A stretch of DNA of 64,000 nt from Fragilariopsis cylindrus CCMP1102 (GCA_900095095.1 FMBT01000331.1:248001-312000), one strand, 5' to 3'; positions 20,060 through 32,003 are shown, numbered from the stretch's first letter. Numbers and translations are program-made. The notes: generated from the sequence alone by a model not told the origin.

Positions 20060-20617
20060 TCATACTTTCTTTGTGATAGTTTTTTGTGTACAATCGTTAA
20101 GTGCCCGAATAAACATATCACAAACGAATGGATCATCTTTAAATTTCTTATCATTCTTCAAACAAGTTGCAATTTCAGTTTGTTCAACAAAACATGGAAT
20201 GCTATCATTCGTCGATGATGATGAACTATTATTTAAATATTTTTTCTCTAATCTTGATATATCATATTCAACAATCTTAGATACATCAGTAAATTTATCT
20301 TCATATCCTTCAATGGTCGCATTCAACGTATCTTGTATCTTTTCATTTTGTTTACGAAATTCTTCCATCCTTTTTTGTAAATTTACCTTCTGTTCCATCG
20401 CTTCCTTATATGCACCAGCCTTACGGTCACCAATTTTTTCCATTTGTTTACCAAATAATTTCACAACCTGTTCATTTTGGAATTGTAATGCCATCTGTTG
20501 TTGAAGTGATTCCGATAACGTAAAGAATCCTTCGTCTCCTTCTCCTTCTTGATGCTGCTGCGTCTGTGCTCCCGCTTCACCATCCGAAGGCAAAGGTTGA
20601 CTGCTTGCCCCTCCCAT
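20060..20617 (-). CDS. MIC19/CHCHD3-like CHCH-domain protein
   Basis: I start at 20617, 27 codons inside the longest open frame, because that start gives MGGASS, the N-myristoylation type beginning seen in CHCHD3/MIC19. The protein is then 185 residues. A central helical, highly charged segment (about 50-140, coiled-coil-like) precedes a C-terminal CHCH fold with two CX9C pairs: C-FVEQTEIAT-C and C-DMFIRALND-C. MIC19 is a subunit of the MICOS complex that shapes mitochondrial cristae at the inner membrane. Family placement rests on the myristoylation start, the coiled coil and the twin CX9C; another CHCH scaffold protein is the main alternative. The gene is convergent with the kinase gene, 270 bp away. 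Confidence 0.75.
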   Translation of the reverse strand: MGGASSQPLPSDGEAGAQTQQHQEGEGDEGFFTLSESLQQQMALQFQNEQVVKLFGKQMEKIGDRKAGAYKEAMEQKVNLQKRMEEFRKQNEKIQDTLNATIEGYEDKFTDVSKIVEYDISRLEKKYLNNSSSSSTNDSIPCFVEQTEIATCLKNDKKFKDDPFVCDMFIRALNDCTQKTITKKV

Positions 20618-21833
20618 GATGATACTTTTCAAAAGATTTTGTTCGTTTGTATGTACTTTTTCTCTTTTTATTCTTTTAAAGAGATATTTGAAATTCAATT
20701 TTTTTAAATCTTTTTTGTGCGGTAACGTTAGAGAAAACTTGAATTTTGAATTTGATTTTCCTCTACTTTAGATATAAACAAGTGTAGCTAAGGAATTACT
20801 ATCCGCACTGTTGACTTGTCTTGATTCTCTCTTTACTACTAATATTTTTGTCGCAATGTTACGATTTGAATGGATGCTTTTGATGCCCTCTTCAATAGGA
20901 TTGTGTACTGTACTAGCTATCGAATTCTAGCTACTGTACTAGAAGATTTTATATAGCAGGACATAATTAGTTTTTATTCCATTCGATTGTAACAAAAAAT
21001 CATGAGTAAGTTAGTTAAGTTCAATTCATTCTTTTTTGTTACAACTTCATTCAGTGATACGGTACATCCATTGCATCATATGTGTTTTGTTATGATCCTA
21101 CTTGTCACTAATTATTCCAAAAATGGAAAGTTGACTTATTTCTAATGAAAAATGGTAGTGGTCAGATTTTGGCTACCACAAAGAATGACAAGAGCAGAAA
21201 CTACTCACTGGGTGGAATTAAAACTTGTGCATACACATTCATAACCTCCTACCACCACTGCTGCATCACATGCTAGCTAGTAACAATACACTTTTTATAC
21301 TTCATGTTTCTTCCCATCAATTCTCTCTCTTTCTCTTCCTGCGTCTCTCTCTCTCTCTGCCATGCTGTAATAAGAATGATAATAATAATAATTGAAATAG
21401 TAGTAATTGTAATAATTGTATGCAAATAACTCAATTAATCTCTTCTATTGCTTCTTTATCACCCCCAACCCTCTGACTGTTAGTTATTAACAAAACTATT
21501 CAAAGAACACTACAGTAGAAAAAAATCACCATCTACAGTACCGTACCACTCAAGCAATAAATCTAAACCAGGCAGGTGATAATTTTTAGTCGTGGCGATG
21601 TCAGTCACAATTCGACAATAACGCTCTTCAAGTGGACGTTTTGTTTTGGATTCTAATATACATTTTTTTGAAAACCTATATACGTACTACAAGAATAGAA
21701 TACAGATCGTAAAGTCAAATCATTATAAATATAACAGAAGTAGAAGAATATCTGTTACTACATCAAGTCCGAAAAGAAGAAGAAGAAGTACTAGTAGTAG
21801 TAGCAGAAAAAAGAACAACAAGTGTGAACAAGT
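20618..21833. other. Intergenic, divergent promoter region
   Basis: About 1.2 kb between the divergent MIC19-like gene and the next plus-strand gene. It holds AT-rich sequence, CT-rich tracts (21321-21358) and an AATAATAATAATAATT run near 21380, but no supportable gene. Confidence 0.5.
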
Positions 21834-22812
21834 ATGACTTGGAAACCTCCTTCACAGTTAGAGACGCCGTCGACGACGATGATAACAACGAGGACTCCAA
21901 AAACGTGGAACGATAACAACAATAGTAATAGAAATAGTGATAATAATCGAAGAATGAACAGAAATGTATATAATCATCATCATCACGATACTCGATTACC
22001 ATCATCAATCGCGTGGAAGCCTCCTCCCACTACATCCGTCATCAAAGAAGAAAAAGAATGCGATAGCGATGGCGATGGCGATGACGACGACGATGGCTAC
22101 GAAGATCATTACGGCGAAGATAAACCACAAGATAATAGTATTGATATTATTAGGAAGGGTAGTAAAACGATAGCAACTAATACTGATGGTAATGGAGGGA
22201 CGACTATCGTGAACTACGATGTAGGCCGGATGAAGAAGAAAAAGAAGACGACAAGAACGACTATCGCTGATGTGTTTCGACCTTATCGTGGTACTATTTC
22301 TCGTTACGTTGTAACAAAAATGAAACTATCGAAGCCAAAGACGTCAAATAGGAGTAATGATAATGACGATGATAGTGCGTTGGTAAACAAATTAACAAGT
22401 GCGATGGATGGTCACCACGGCGAAAATAGTAAATATCAAGACGTCAACGATGACGACGACGACGACGACAATGATGATATTCTTCCTAGAATGATCATAT
22501 TACCATCCCAAGGAGGATCAGTATCAGTATCAGTATCAGTATCAGTATCAGATCGTGAAATTGCTGCATTCCGGGAAGGGATACGACTAGCTGTTTGTGC
22601 TAGTATTACATGTACTCGACTTGCCGGTACAAGTACAACCATCAATGCGCAACAACAACAACAACAAATACAACAACGACTGTTGGCTAACGATGATAAT
22701 ACCATCCGATTACCACCGCAAAGACTTCAATCGATTCGTGCTATGTCAATTGCTCGGGCACGAAAACTATACGATGATCCGGACATTAATTCTTCCAACG
22801 AAGCAGTAAAAG

Positions 22813-22846
<34 letters not shown>

Positions 22847-25022
22847 GTCATCAGCAGCAGCAGCAGCAGTAACGAAAGCGCTGACTCGACCACCACCTCT
22901 ACCTCCACCACGAAGACTTCAATCTCTTCGAGCAATGTCCATTGCTCGTATTCGTCGCGAAACAGAAAATACAACAGGTACGACTTTTGCAACGCCCCCA
23001 ACCACCACGAACACCACCACCACCACCACCACGAAGAATTTTACCAATCCTATTGAAGATAAGAAGGAGAAGAAGAAGAAGAATAACAATAACAATCACG
23101 ATGATGTACGGAAGTTACTAGAGGAATTAGAAGAAGCAGAAAAGTATCAACGTCGACTAGAACAACAGTTACAAAAAGCTGGTGTTGTTATTGCGGAAGA
23201 TATACCATACGATCTTGCGAAACAAAAAGTTCATGAAATTGCAAAACGTATGTCAGAACTGCACGACAATACAACTACTGCTAATGTTGAAATGGAATAC
23301 TTTCAATTAGAACAAGAAATGGAAAAGTATGTAGCAGCATTAGAATTAACAGAAGAATGGATTGAAGAACAGGCAGAAGAAGAACGGAAATGGGAAGAAT
23401 CCATACAAGATGATAATGAAGTTGCATATAGAAATATACTACGACATATGCCTGTAGAAGTTCGAAATATGAGCGAAGCCCAGCTTACAAATGATCAGTC
23501 TCCTAATGGCAAGTATCTTCCAAACGCAACAGCAAAGAAATTCAAGCGAACAAACGTTCTTCAGATGTTACGAAGTAGTCCAGATGAAATATCAGTCTGG
23601 CATCCATCAACATTAGAAAATATGCGTGTCACAGGACTGACACTAACAGAACGTAGAGCATTGTATCATCATTTGAAACCAATTGGAATACGTTGGAATG
23701 CTAACGCATCTAAGGGTGGTGGGGGAGATAAAATGATGGAACGGAAACGTGTATGGTTCGAAACTACGAAATCGAATTTCAAAGAACGTTTGAATGCCTA
23801 TCAACGACATATTGATAGGTATGGTCCACATGCTGGTGGAGAAGGAGGACGAGGAGAAGGTGGTGGTTGTCCGTTGTTAGGAAAGCAATGCCCAATAAAG
23901 GCGGATAAACTCGTCGATTATTCAGGAGATTATGGGTATCCAGAGGAATCAGTTCACTTCCAACAAAAGCAAAAACAATCAGGAGACAGCAATGATGGTA
24001 GTGCCAGTAGTAGAGATTCCACCAAAGGTAAAGACCATACCAACAACCACGACAGAAATGGAATCTCATCGTTGTATCAACGAGAAAAGAAAGAACGAGA
24101 ACGAAACTATGCCATCAAGATACACTACAAAGACGTACTACAGGCATCATTAGCTAGTGGTTCTTGTGAGGATATGGACGAAATGATGGATAAAATCGAA
24201 TCGTTACAAGAAAAGTGGATCCGTTCTCGATTGCTATCATCGACATCGTCATCATCATCAACATCATCGGTGGCTGAGGAAGATGCACACAAGGAAGCAA
24301 TGGGTTTCAATGAAGTATTGACCGAAACAAAGGCTTCTTTGTATTCATTTGCTGAACGATCCGGTATGAAGTTGACTGGGATAAAACAACGTCCATCCGA
24401 GTCGTCATGCTTTCAATCTCCACTACTACTGGATGACCTTCGTAGCATGGTCGAGATTTCCCTTTGTGAGGAAATCATCGAAGTAACAGGAGATCTTTTT
24501 GAGGGTATTGAAGAGCGAATGGTTAAAATTCACATTGAAGATGGTCGATTGAAATCTACCATCGAGCAATTGAAAGTTCTCTTGGGGGATCTACAAGATA
24601 TAAACACACAAACTATGGATAGGCTCGTGGAAGAAAATAATGATGAAGGGCCACCTGTCATCAGATCACGATCATTTCGGACCAGGCATTCAATAGCCAC
24701 CGAAGTTCAAAAGGAACTACTAGACCGACCGGAGAGAAAGAAGAACGAAGATCCTCCTCCACCAAGACCTTCAACTGGCAATGATAATCGACCGCAGGAA
24801 GACCTAATGTCATCACTGCAAGGCCGAGGAGGGAGAGGGGATTTGCTGTCAGCTCTTCAAGGTCGAGGCCGTGGTAACTCAGCCAGAGGAGGACGAGGGA
24901 GAGGAGGGAATCGAGGGGATTTGTTAGCAGCTCTACAAGGTCGAGGCTGTGGCCGTGGCAACCCAGCTGGAGGACGAGGAAGTCTAATGGCAGCTATTGC
25001 GGCTCGAGGTGGATCCTCATAG
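21834..25022 (+). CDS. Low-complexity protein with repeated RAMSIAR and C-terminal RGDLL motifs
   Basis: A 1062-residue protein that I cannot assign to a family. The start follows WKPP motifs (MTWKPP, then AWKPP near residue 62). Two copies of the motif RLQSIRAMSIAR / RLQSLRAMSIAR occur near 302 and 363, separated by an S/A run. Residues about 425-540 are strongly charged and look coiled-coil. The last 90 residues contain four repeats of the kind DLMSSLQGRG, DLLSALQGRG, DLLAALQGRG and SLMAAIAARG in a glycine/arginine-rich background. These recall actin-binding WH2 motifs (LLxxI followed by basic residues), but the basic LKK part is absent, so actin binding is a hypothesis. RGG-rich sequence could alternatively bind RNA. 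The SVSVSVSVSV segment near 230 comes from a GTATCA repeat. Confidence 0.7.
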
Positions 25023-25302
25023 CACGCAAACTCTTTGTTTGATATATTTTAAAGAGAAATAGATCTAAATTATAGTGAAACTTTTGCGTGTCACTTATAT
25101 GTGTATCAGAGATATTAATTATCTGACTATTTTGTACTGTGTATGTCTTCATTTTGTAAAGGTAACACCGTTAGACCTGTCGTAAGTAACCTACCAGGCT
25201 CGGTTTTAACCGCACTGTGCATAGATTTTAATTATATGCAGTTTTTGTCTTGCCGCTCCATTCAATGGTTCGTGAGTCACTATTATGTTATCCATTCTTG
25301 AA

Positions 25303-27417
25303 TCATATTACAGCCATACTCTTCTTCTTGATTTGGCCAAAGAAGAAATTCTTCGCTCCCTTCAATGCCTTACGACTTTTTCTCTTATCATTTCTTGAAT
25401 CATATTGCCTTTCGTCTGATAACGAATCTACTGAAGATATCATCGACATGCCCTCCGAATCCGAGGATTCTAAGGTTGGTGACATGGCAATATTCGGCTC
25501 GGACTTTTCGGCTATCCCCCCTGAACTCAGAGTGATTTGAATGTATCTATTATCGCCATAAATAGCAAAGTCTCCCTCAGTATCGGTAGTGTAATCAGAG
25601 AGCATCGAACTTGCTGAAAATAACTCGTCATGGATTAATTCGGACGTGTCGTCGGCGGTATACTTAGATGAGAGGCTAGAGGTACTCCGCCCTTCGACGT
25701 ATGATGGCATGTCACTTTTATAATTGCTCGACTGAGAAGATGATATTGCTACCTCTTGTTCAGAGAAAGATAAATGATCGTGATGCATATATCTCCTACC
25801 CGAGTGACGATATGAAGACGAAGCTACACTATTGTCTTGGCTTTGTTCTTGAAAGTTTTTCGTTTTAGAATTTCCCCAGCATCGCAATCTTGCTAGCTGA
25901 TTCGGAATATCATCGGAGCGATCAGATTCGAAGGCTTGCTTGTTTTTCTTTGTCACTGGATCACAAAATTGACCCTGCGTATATGGTGATAAAGGGTTGT
26001 TTACAGAAGAGTAACCATCAACAGCCACTGATCGTTCTATATGGCTCAATGAAATGGCTCTAGCTAAACCAAGTGATCTAATCATTTCCAATTCTTTCTC
26101 CGACGATCTGTTTTTCTTTTCAAAAGTCATCTCCTCGGAGTGACCCGTTTGGCCATTGTTTCTCTCCTCTATCATTTTCGACACGGGTGAATTTAAAGAA
26201 TTGCGTATCCACTCAAGCTCTTTTGCAGCTGACCTCAAGGAATTGCGTATTTTTCCGATCTCACTAGTTTCAGTTGATGGTCGTTCTGTGGAATTATTGT
26301 CTCCTTGATTAGGCTCGTTCTTAGGCGATAACAGGGCATTAGTGGAGAAGGACTTAGCGAGGTCGCGTACTGAAGTCACAACTTTCAGGGTATTTTTTGA
26401 TTTCTTATTAGCAAATATCGGTCCGGTTTCAAAATTCGGAATCATCTTCTCGTCGCAACTTTTCACTAATTTCCATTTTTCTTCAATCGGTGGTCCTACC
26501 TTATTCAGGGCCGCAGCGAAATCGTTTTGGTATTTGCTTTCGTCATCCGACTGTTTATTACTACGAACGGTAGGAGACGATGGTGGTAGGAGTGATGCTG
26601 TCTGCTTTGATTTATATGAAGATGATGACAACCAAGTAGCACCCACCGCGTCTGTTCGGGTACCACCCTCCTTGACTTGCTCAACTTGTTTTGAAGTAGT
26701 TCCGGCGAATTCGGGTGTCGAGAAGCTACGATGAGTCAGTGGTCGTGGTTTGGTGATTGGAATATTGTTTTTCTCGCTCTTCTGTTTGACCAGTCCAAGA
26801 TTCGGTGCTGGTAAGGATATTCTTCTCTGATTCGACCATATGTTTGTTTCGTTATCATTATTAGTTTTATTACTGTTAGTAATAATCGAGGAAAGAGATA
26901 ATGCAGACGATACACCAATGTTAGAAGCTGCTCCTACTGGCTTTGAATCATTCATTGTTGTCGTTGTTAATTCATCATCATTTCTGCTGCTGTTGGTAAT
27001 AATTGAAGATAGAGACAATCTGCTATAAGATGCAGCACCACAGTCAGAAATCGACCGTATTTGAGGTTTTATACTCTTATTTGGTTTCTTCCATCTATCC
27101 TCGATGGGGTTTTCGACCCTTTTCAGTGATACATCCCCGTATCGGTAGCCATTTTTTGGAGACGACATATCATCTATTCTATCGTCTTTTTTGTTCTCCT
27201 GGACGTTCATTGTTGGTATTCCACCACCATCCATGGTACTAGTAGGCGAGAAGAAAGCACCATCCGGTTCATCTATAATTGACACCACGAAGGAGGAATT
27301 TGGATGCCGTTGTTGTTGTTGTTGTTGTTGTTGTTTAAGGGAGGAGTAATTACTGTTCCTGCATTCTTTGACCTCGGTAGTCCTTCCATGTTTTTCAGTC
27401 GTTGCTGTTGCTGCCAT
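25303..27417 (-). CDS. Serine-rich hypothetical protein, probably continuous with the frame upstream
   Basis: A 704-residue frame, rich in S, N and K, with no known domain. Short blocks recur: PIEDRWKKP near 105 and PIEEKWKLV near 310, and SLSSIITNSS three times. The C-terminus is RKSRKALKGAKNFFFGQIKKK, a basic, possibly amphipathic helix. A TAA directly precedes its first Met, and the overlapping frame at 27273-27854 contains the same R-W-K type motif (KIDRWKDTG), so the two probably form one gene with an intron or indel between about 27270 and 27420. I found no donor of the GTANGT type there. Intrinsically disordered, phosphorylation-rich scaffold is the most that can be said. Confidence 0.6.
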   Translation of the reverse strand: MAATATTEKHGRTTEVKECRNSNYSSLKQQQQQQQQRHPNSSFVVSIIDEPDGAFFSPTSTMDGGGIPTMNVQENKKDDRIDDMSSPKNGYRYGDVSLKRVENPIEDRWKKPNKSIKPQIRSISDCGAASYSRLSLSSIITNSSRNDDELTTTTMNDSKPVGAASNIGVSSALSLSSIITNSNKTNNDNETNIWSNQRRISLPAPNLGLVKQKSEKNNIPITKPRPLTHRSFSTPEFAGTTSKQVEQVKEGGTRTDAVGATWLSSSSYKSKQTASLLPPSSPTVRSNKQSDDESKYQNDFAAALNKVGPPIEEKWKLVKSCDEKMIPNFETGPIFANKKSKNTLKVVTSVRDLAKSFSTNALLSPKNEPNQGDNNSTERPSTETSEIGKIRNSLRSAAKELEWIRNSLNSPVSKMIEERNNGQTGHSEEMTFEKKNRSSEKELEMIRSLGLARAISLSHIERSVAVDGYSSVNNPLSPYTQGQFCDPVTKKNKQAFESDRSDDIPNQLARLRCWGNSKTKNFQEQSQDNSVASSSYRHSGRRYMHHDHLSFSEQEVAISSSQSSNYKSDMPSYVEGRSTSSLSSKYTADDTSELIHDELFSASSMLSDYTTDTEGDFAIYGDNRYIQITLSSGGIAEKSEPNIAMSPTLESSDSEGMSMISSVDSLSDERQYDSRNDKRKSRKALKGAKNFFFGQIKKKSMAVI

Positions 27418-27854
27418 TTATTTCGAAAGATCTCATTATTAGTAACCACATGCGACGAAACATTGCTAGAAAAGAGAGGACTACTACATTTGCTACTAAT
27501 TGAAGCGATACTACTAATATCTCTCATAGCTTTTGTCGATTGGATTTCTCTTACGCGGTCCTTAATGCCTGTATAGGTCCTTTCGTCATCGTTGTCGTCT
27601 TCTTCTTCACCGTCATCATCATCTTGTCGTGATTCGATTGCTGTTGATTTGAAATCTCGTAGACGATCTTTCACATTGATAAAATTTTCGTTGGCATCTT
27701 TTTCATCTATGACCAGCCGCTGCCGTCGTTGTTGTTGCTGCTGAATGATGCTATTACTTGGTACTGCACCCGTATCTTTCCAACGATCGATTTTTATGCT
27801 GTTGCTGTTTTTTTTATCATCACGATCCAGTCCTCGGAAACTAGTGTTGACCAT
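27273..27854 (-). CDS. Probable 5' part of the serine-rich gene
   Basis: A 193-residue frame beginning MVNTSFRGLDRDDKK. It holds the motifs KIDRWKDTG, NVKDRLRDF and GIKDRVREIQ, spaced along an acidic sequence; related PIEDRWKKP and PIEEKWKLV motifs continue in the overlapping downstream frame (25303-27417). The shared motif in two frames is the evidence that one gene was split by a frame change. The frame ends in a run of nine Asn encoded by the same CAA/AAC tract that encodes Gln in the other frame. No function is suggested. Confidence 0.45.
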   Translation of the reverse strand: MVNTSFRGLDRDDKKNSNSIKIDRWKDTGAVPSNSIIQQQQQRRQRLVIDEKDANENFINVKDRLRDFKSTAIESRQDDDDGEEEDDNDDERTYTGIKDRVREIQSTKAMRDISSIASISSKCSSPLFSSNVSSHVVTNNEIFRNKWQQQQRLKNMEGLPRSKNAGTVITPPLNNNNNNNNNGIQIPPSWCQL

Positions 27855-28336
27855 CTTTTCTTTTCGTCGCGATGATACAGTAAATCGTGTTTTGATTTAT
27901 TAGAAGGGAAGAGAAAAATATCTATACAGTATTACAAGTTGCTATCCAGGTTCAATGCAATTCAATTCAATTGAATTCAATTCGGTCGAAGCGCGAAGCA
28001 ATCGAAGCTTAAAGGGAAAGCGAAGTTTTAGAAAATAATATTTTAAAGCATCAACAGTACGGAAGTATAAGAATAACCACACCAGATCGTAATATCAAGT
28101 TTTCACCAGTTGGTCTGGGACTGCAGCAGCAGGATGATAGTGTTGTCTAGACTCAATAAGAAATGAGTGAATTCTTGTATTCTTGCTTCTACGATGCAAC
28201 GACATTGCTTGCGTTTTCGCTGTTGTCTGTTGTTACAAACATTCTTTATGTAAAAAGGTGTTGTGTGATCAATCTCTCTAATCGCTGATCGTTATTAACG
28301 GTTGCGCGAGGCGATACAAAATGTGAGGGCATGTAA
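27855..28336. other. Intergenic, no gene seen
   Basis: Contains a run of ATTCA/TTGAATTCAATT units near 27955-27982 and otherwise unstructured AT-rich sequence. Confidence 0.45.
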
Positions 28337-29461
28337 ATGTGGCGCGCAGTTTTTTTTTGGACGTCAAAATTTTGTGAAAGTAGTCTGCACAAACTATCTG
28401 CACTATCTTCATACTACTTCATTCTGACTTTCTCTGACTACCTTCTTACGAACCAAAAGTTAAGGAAACCAGCATGCCATCAACAATGTATGAAGTTAGG
28501 TAAGTGGTATGGTATGGGCATCATCTACGAGGAAAATGATCATCCAGGTACATTATCCCAGCTTAAGCATAAGTATGGATCAAATGATAGTGGGACATTT
28601 AGCAACATGCACGCCATTTATTGCAAGCGCTGCTTGGTATCAGCAATTGGCCTTACTGGTGGTAAAAATGATATCACCTGTGTTTGTGCCTACACCTTTT
28701 CCGACTTTAGATCCAACTCCTTTTCCAACTTTAGATCCAACTCCGCCTCCTACTCCTATTCCAATGGCATTCCCAAAAGCCGAATGTACGTTATATCGAT
28801 ACAAAATATGAGCTGTTGGTGAAGAAAATGGTAAACCATACGGTCGGCTTATTTCCTTGGACTCATTGGTTGGTTTTGGATACTTCGAAGCCCATCCATT
28901 ACAAGTAGCAGAACGAGGATCAATTACACTCGAAATTTTTGCTAATGTACCAGACGATGAAGAAGATTGTGATAAAGGTGTACTAATTGAAATTGTTCCT
29001 GCCGGTAATTTTATTATCGGAGTTGACTCGACTCCATTCCCTGGTTACAACGAAATGTACAAGGATATTGAAGATAAGAGCTACCCAGATACAACGAACG
29101 GTAAAGTCGGTCCAAATGAATTTTCGATATCCGATTTAGATACCCAAAAGAGGTGATAAACAAATTTATTTCCTGAATTGTGGCGGGGATGGTATTCAAG
29201 ATGGTATGGTTGAATTTTGTTTACGACTGTCAATCAAAAAAAGATTATGCACGTGATAGACAATTAGAATATGTATCATACATTGAATGGACATTGACCT
29301 TACCACCAACTTTGAATCCTTTAGTGATCAGGTTGTACAAATTTATGCTAATCGACCAACTGATTTTGACACTGAAGTTGTTGCAACTATTGATGTAGAT
29401 ACATTTGTATGTGATGATGAAAACAGCCGTGTTCTTGATACTAAATCATATGGTATTGGTT
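28337..29461 (+). pseudogene. Broken secreted-protein-like gene with Pro-Thr linker
   Basis: A reading path on the plus strand is interrupted at least three times. The stretch ending at 28811 has a proline-rich linker (PTPFPTLDPT repeated). It runs straight into a TGA, after which the same frame stays open to 29156 (LIEIVPAGNFIIGVDSTPFPG and following). After a gap, CGGDGIQDGMVEFCLRLSI breaks at an A7 run near 29238, resumes as DYARDRQLEYVSYIEWTL, and a third shift near 29315 leads to TNFESFSDQVVQIYANRP and ends near 29461. The EFCxR..., IEWTL and CD elements recall large diatom families of secreted or surface proteins, but I cannot name one. It is either a pseudogene or a region with several sequence errors. 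Confidence 0.6.
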
Positions 29462-29924
29462 AAATCCACAGCTGCTGCTGCGACTGCGGTTGAAAAAAGT
29501 AACAATCATGTTCGCTTTCATCGTCAAGTAACCCATCATATTAATAAATATACCGACAATACAAAAACAAAAAAAAGTACATGTACGAACTTTACTAACA
29601 CGCAAACAATCCATAACAATGAAGCATACGATCCATACGATAGTAGTGAAACACTGCTGTCGTTTGCGTTTTCAAGTTTTGCTTTGATTCACTTTTTTTG
29701 AAAATTCAAAAAAAATCGGGTTTGAGTTGACCTCACGAAAACGGTATAAGGACGGACGGACGGACCTCTCACCTCGACGAACGAACAACACAGCAACATT
29801 TTTCAATTTTTTATTCCTCGACAAGATAAATAGCGACGACTTAAATATTTATTTGTAGTTTGACTAACATCGAAACATAAGACAGAGATATTATTTGCCA
29901 TTCCGCAGTAGAATATAACAGATT
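29462..29924. other. Intergenic, no gene seen
   Basis: AT-rich DNA with a GACG repeat (29750-29764) upstream of the next gene. A frame continuing to 29701 is TN-rich and has no support. Confidence 0.4.
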
Positions 29925-29926
29925 CA

Positions 29927-29957
<31 letters not shown>

Positions 29958-29977
29958 CAACAACAACAACAACAGCA
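29925..29977. repeat. (CAG)n(CAA)n tract in the 5' leader
   Basis: Nine CAG units pass into about eight CAA units, ending three bases before the ATG at 29981. A TAA in frame with that ATG lies directly between, so the tract is not translated with it. Confidence 0.85.
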
Positions 29978-29980
29978 ATA

Positions 29981-31123
29981 ATGATGACGATTAACGAAGC
30001 CCGTGAGGAAGTTAGTAAATGTGATCAAGAAATACAATCGATTAAAGCGGCATTACGAGGGATTGGGAATGTAAATTCATCTGAAACAAATGAATTAAAA
30101 ATTGAATTTTCTAAGGTACGTCATCGTCGTCGTCGTCGTCGTTTTCATTTTCATTTTTATTAATATTATATTTCCTATTTGTATTTGTATCTATATTGAT
30201 TCCTCGATTCAATTCAATTCATTTATCTTACAACTTTTCTGTCTATTGAAATTTGCATGCATATATATATATAAAAGGTTGAAGGATTACCAGAAACAGC
30301 AAAACCAACAATTTCCTTACAACTATCAGCATCCACTAACGGTGATGATGGTAAATTAGCATTAGGTGAAATGATTTCATTTGGTGGTGTTGATACGTCT
30401 ATGGCTATATTAACAATTGATTCTGTGAATGATGCTGATATTCCATTAGGTACAGTACCATCCGGAGATGAATCAATTGAAATTGCACCATTATGCGTAT
30501 TAGATGATCCTAAAAATCCAAAAGATGAATACATAACGGATGTACCGATTGTTATCGTTGCTGCTTCTGCTTCTGCTGCCCCTGCTTCAGCTGAAACTGA
30601 AATTGAAACTGATAAAACCGACGAAAGTGCGACGGCAACCACTGATAATAATGATGAAGTAGTAGTAACAAATACTGAACCTGTTATTTGTACAGTAACT
30701 TTAAAAGTGACATACAAACCATCTGCAAAAGATCAACGTGAAGAATTGTATGATTTATTAAATAAAACAAGTCAACGAAAGGCAACAGCCCTCTCAGAAT
30801 TACGTAAACTTTCTACTACGAAAGCAGCAGCAGCAGCATCTAGTAGTAGTACCGCAGTCACTAAACCCTCCGGTGTAAAATCTGGATTTTTAAATAAGGG
30901 AGGAGCTAATAAAAAGAGTAATACCAATGATGAGGAAAATAATAATAATGGATTCGTATCAAAAGTTAAAAATTGGTATGAACGGTTTGTAACAGGTCCT
31001 GAATCGATCGTAATGAAAACTGCATTTTGGGGTGTTGTTACAAAAGATTTTTGGATCTTCTTTGGTGCTGTTGGATTCTTTCATTTTAATGGACATGTAT
31101 TAGCATTACCACCACCCGTTTAA
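29981..31123 (+). CDS. Hypothetical tail-anchored protein
   Basis: Two exons, 29981-30115 and 30278-31123, joined in phase 0 across a 162-nt intron (GTACGT...AAAAG), give 326 residues. The N-terminus is a short charged helix (EEVSKCDQEIQSIKAAL). Residues about 46-220 look like a beta-rich domain (TISLQLSAS, DIPLGTV, EIAPLCVLD, VICTVTLKVTY) interrupted by an acidic T/E insert; a C2-like sandwich is conceivable. A lysine-rich helical linker follows, and the C-terminus has one hydrophobic segment (KDFWIFFGAVGFFHF) a few residues before the end, as in tail-anchored membrane proteins. No signal peptide. Function unknown. Confidence 0.75.
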
Positions 31124-32003
31124 ATAAAATATAAATATAAATCTTCAATAATATAAATAAATCTTAAATATAAATAAATATATATTAAAAGTAACTTAAA
31201 TCAATTGAAGTAGATATATTAATCAAAAAAATATACACTGTGCTGTAATAAACTCTGTTATTTAATGGGGTAGCAAAATGATAGTATAGTATCGAAACCT
31301 TCGACAAGATGAAAGCAATGTCATTTAAAAGCCAAAATGACTTCCTTTTGACTGAGAGGATATTGTATATCTATTTTTTTACATCCACCTAGCTATCATC
31401 TTATTGCAGTGTGTGATAAAAACAACTATGAGAAATCACAAATGAGTATTTCTATCTTGGTTTATATGTTACTACAGTAGGTCTTTATAATTAAAGTATG
31501 GTAACCCAAAAGAAAGACCTTTCATCCTTTTGTCTCTGTTTGTTCGGTCAGTGATCTATTCTTCTACTAGCTGGTATACGAGGTATATGTACTATGTATA
31601 CCTACATACATTGGAGACATATGATATACTTACATAGTCTTCCTTTTCTAGCTTAATACAGTACTCAGCTGCTTATCCATCCCCTTTGGGGGTCTACTAG
31701 TAGCATACTAGTTGTATCTGATGACAGGTAAGTAATTCGCTTGATAATCAATCCTATAAACCTAGAATACCGCAATAGAAGCTCCTTATAATTATTGTAT
31801 GGCAGTTGGTACTGCCTTAGCTAGCAAAACTATCAATTTCTCTTGGGATTGGAGGAATGCAGGCTAGCAGACATCATCAGTAATAACATGGCCTCTTCAT
31901 TTATAATGCTAATCAGTCACATAAAGTACGATGCTTCCTTTCCTCACATTAATATCTAAAACTATTTAGATCACATTGCCTATTGCATTTTCAAATATTA
32001 TCT
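31124..32003. other. Gene-poor stretch, first part
   Basis: With the following segment up to 32931 this is the longest stretch without a gene (about 1.8 kb). Stops are dense in all frames and no tRNA or structured RNA was recognised. Confidence 0.55.
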
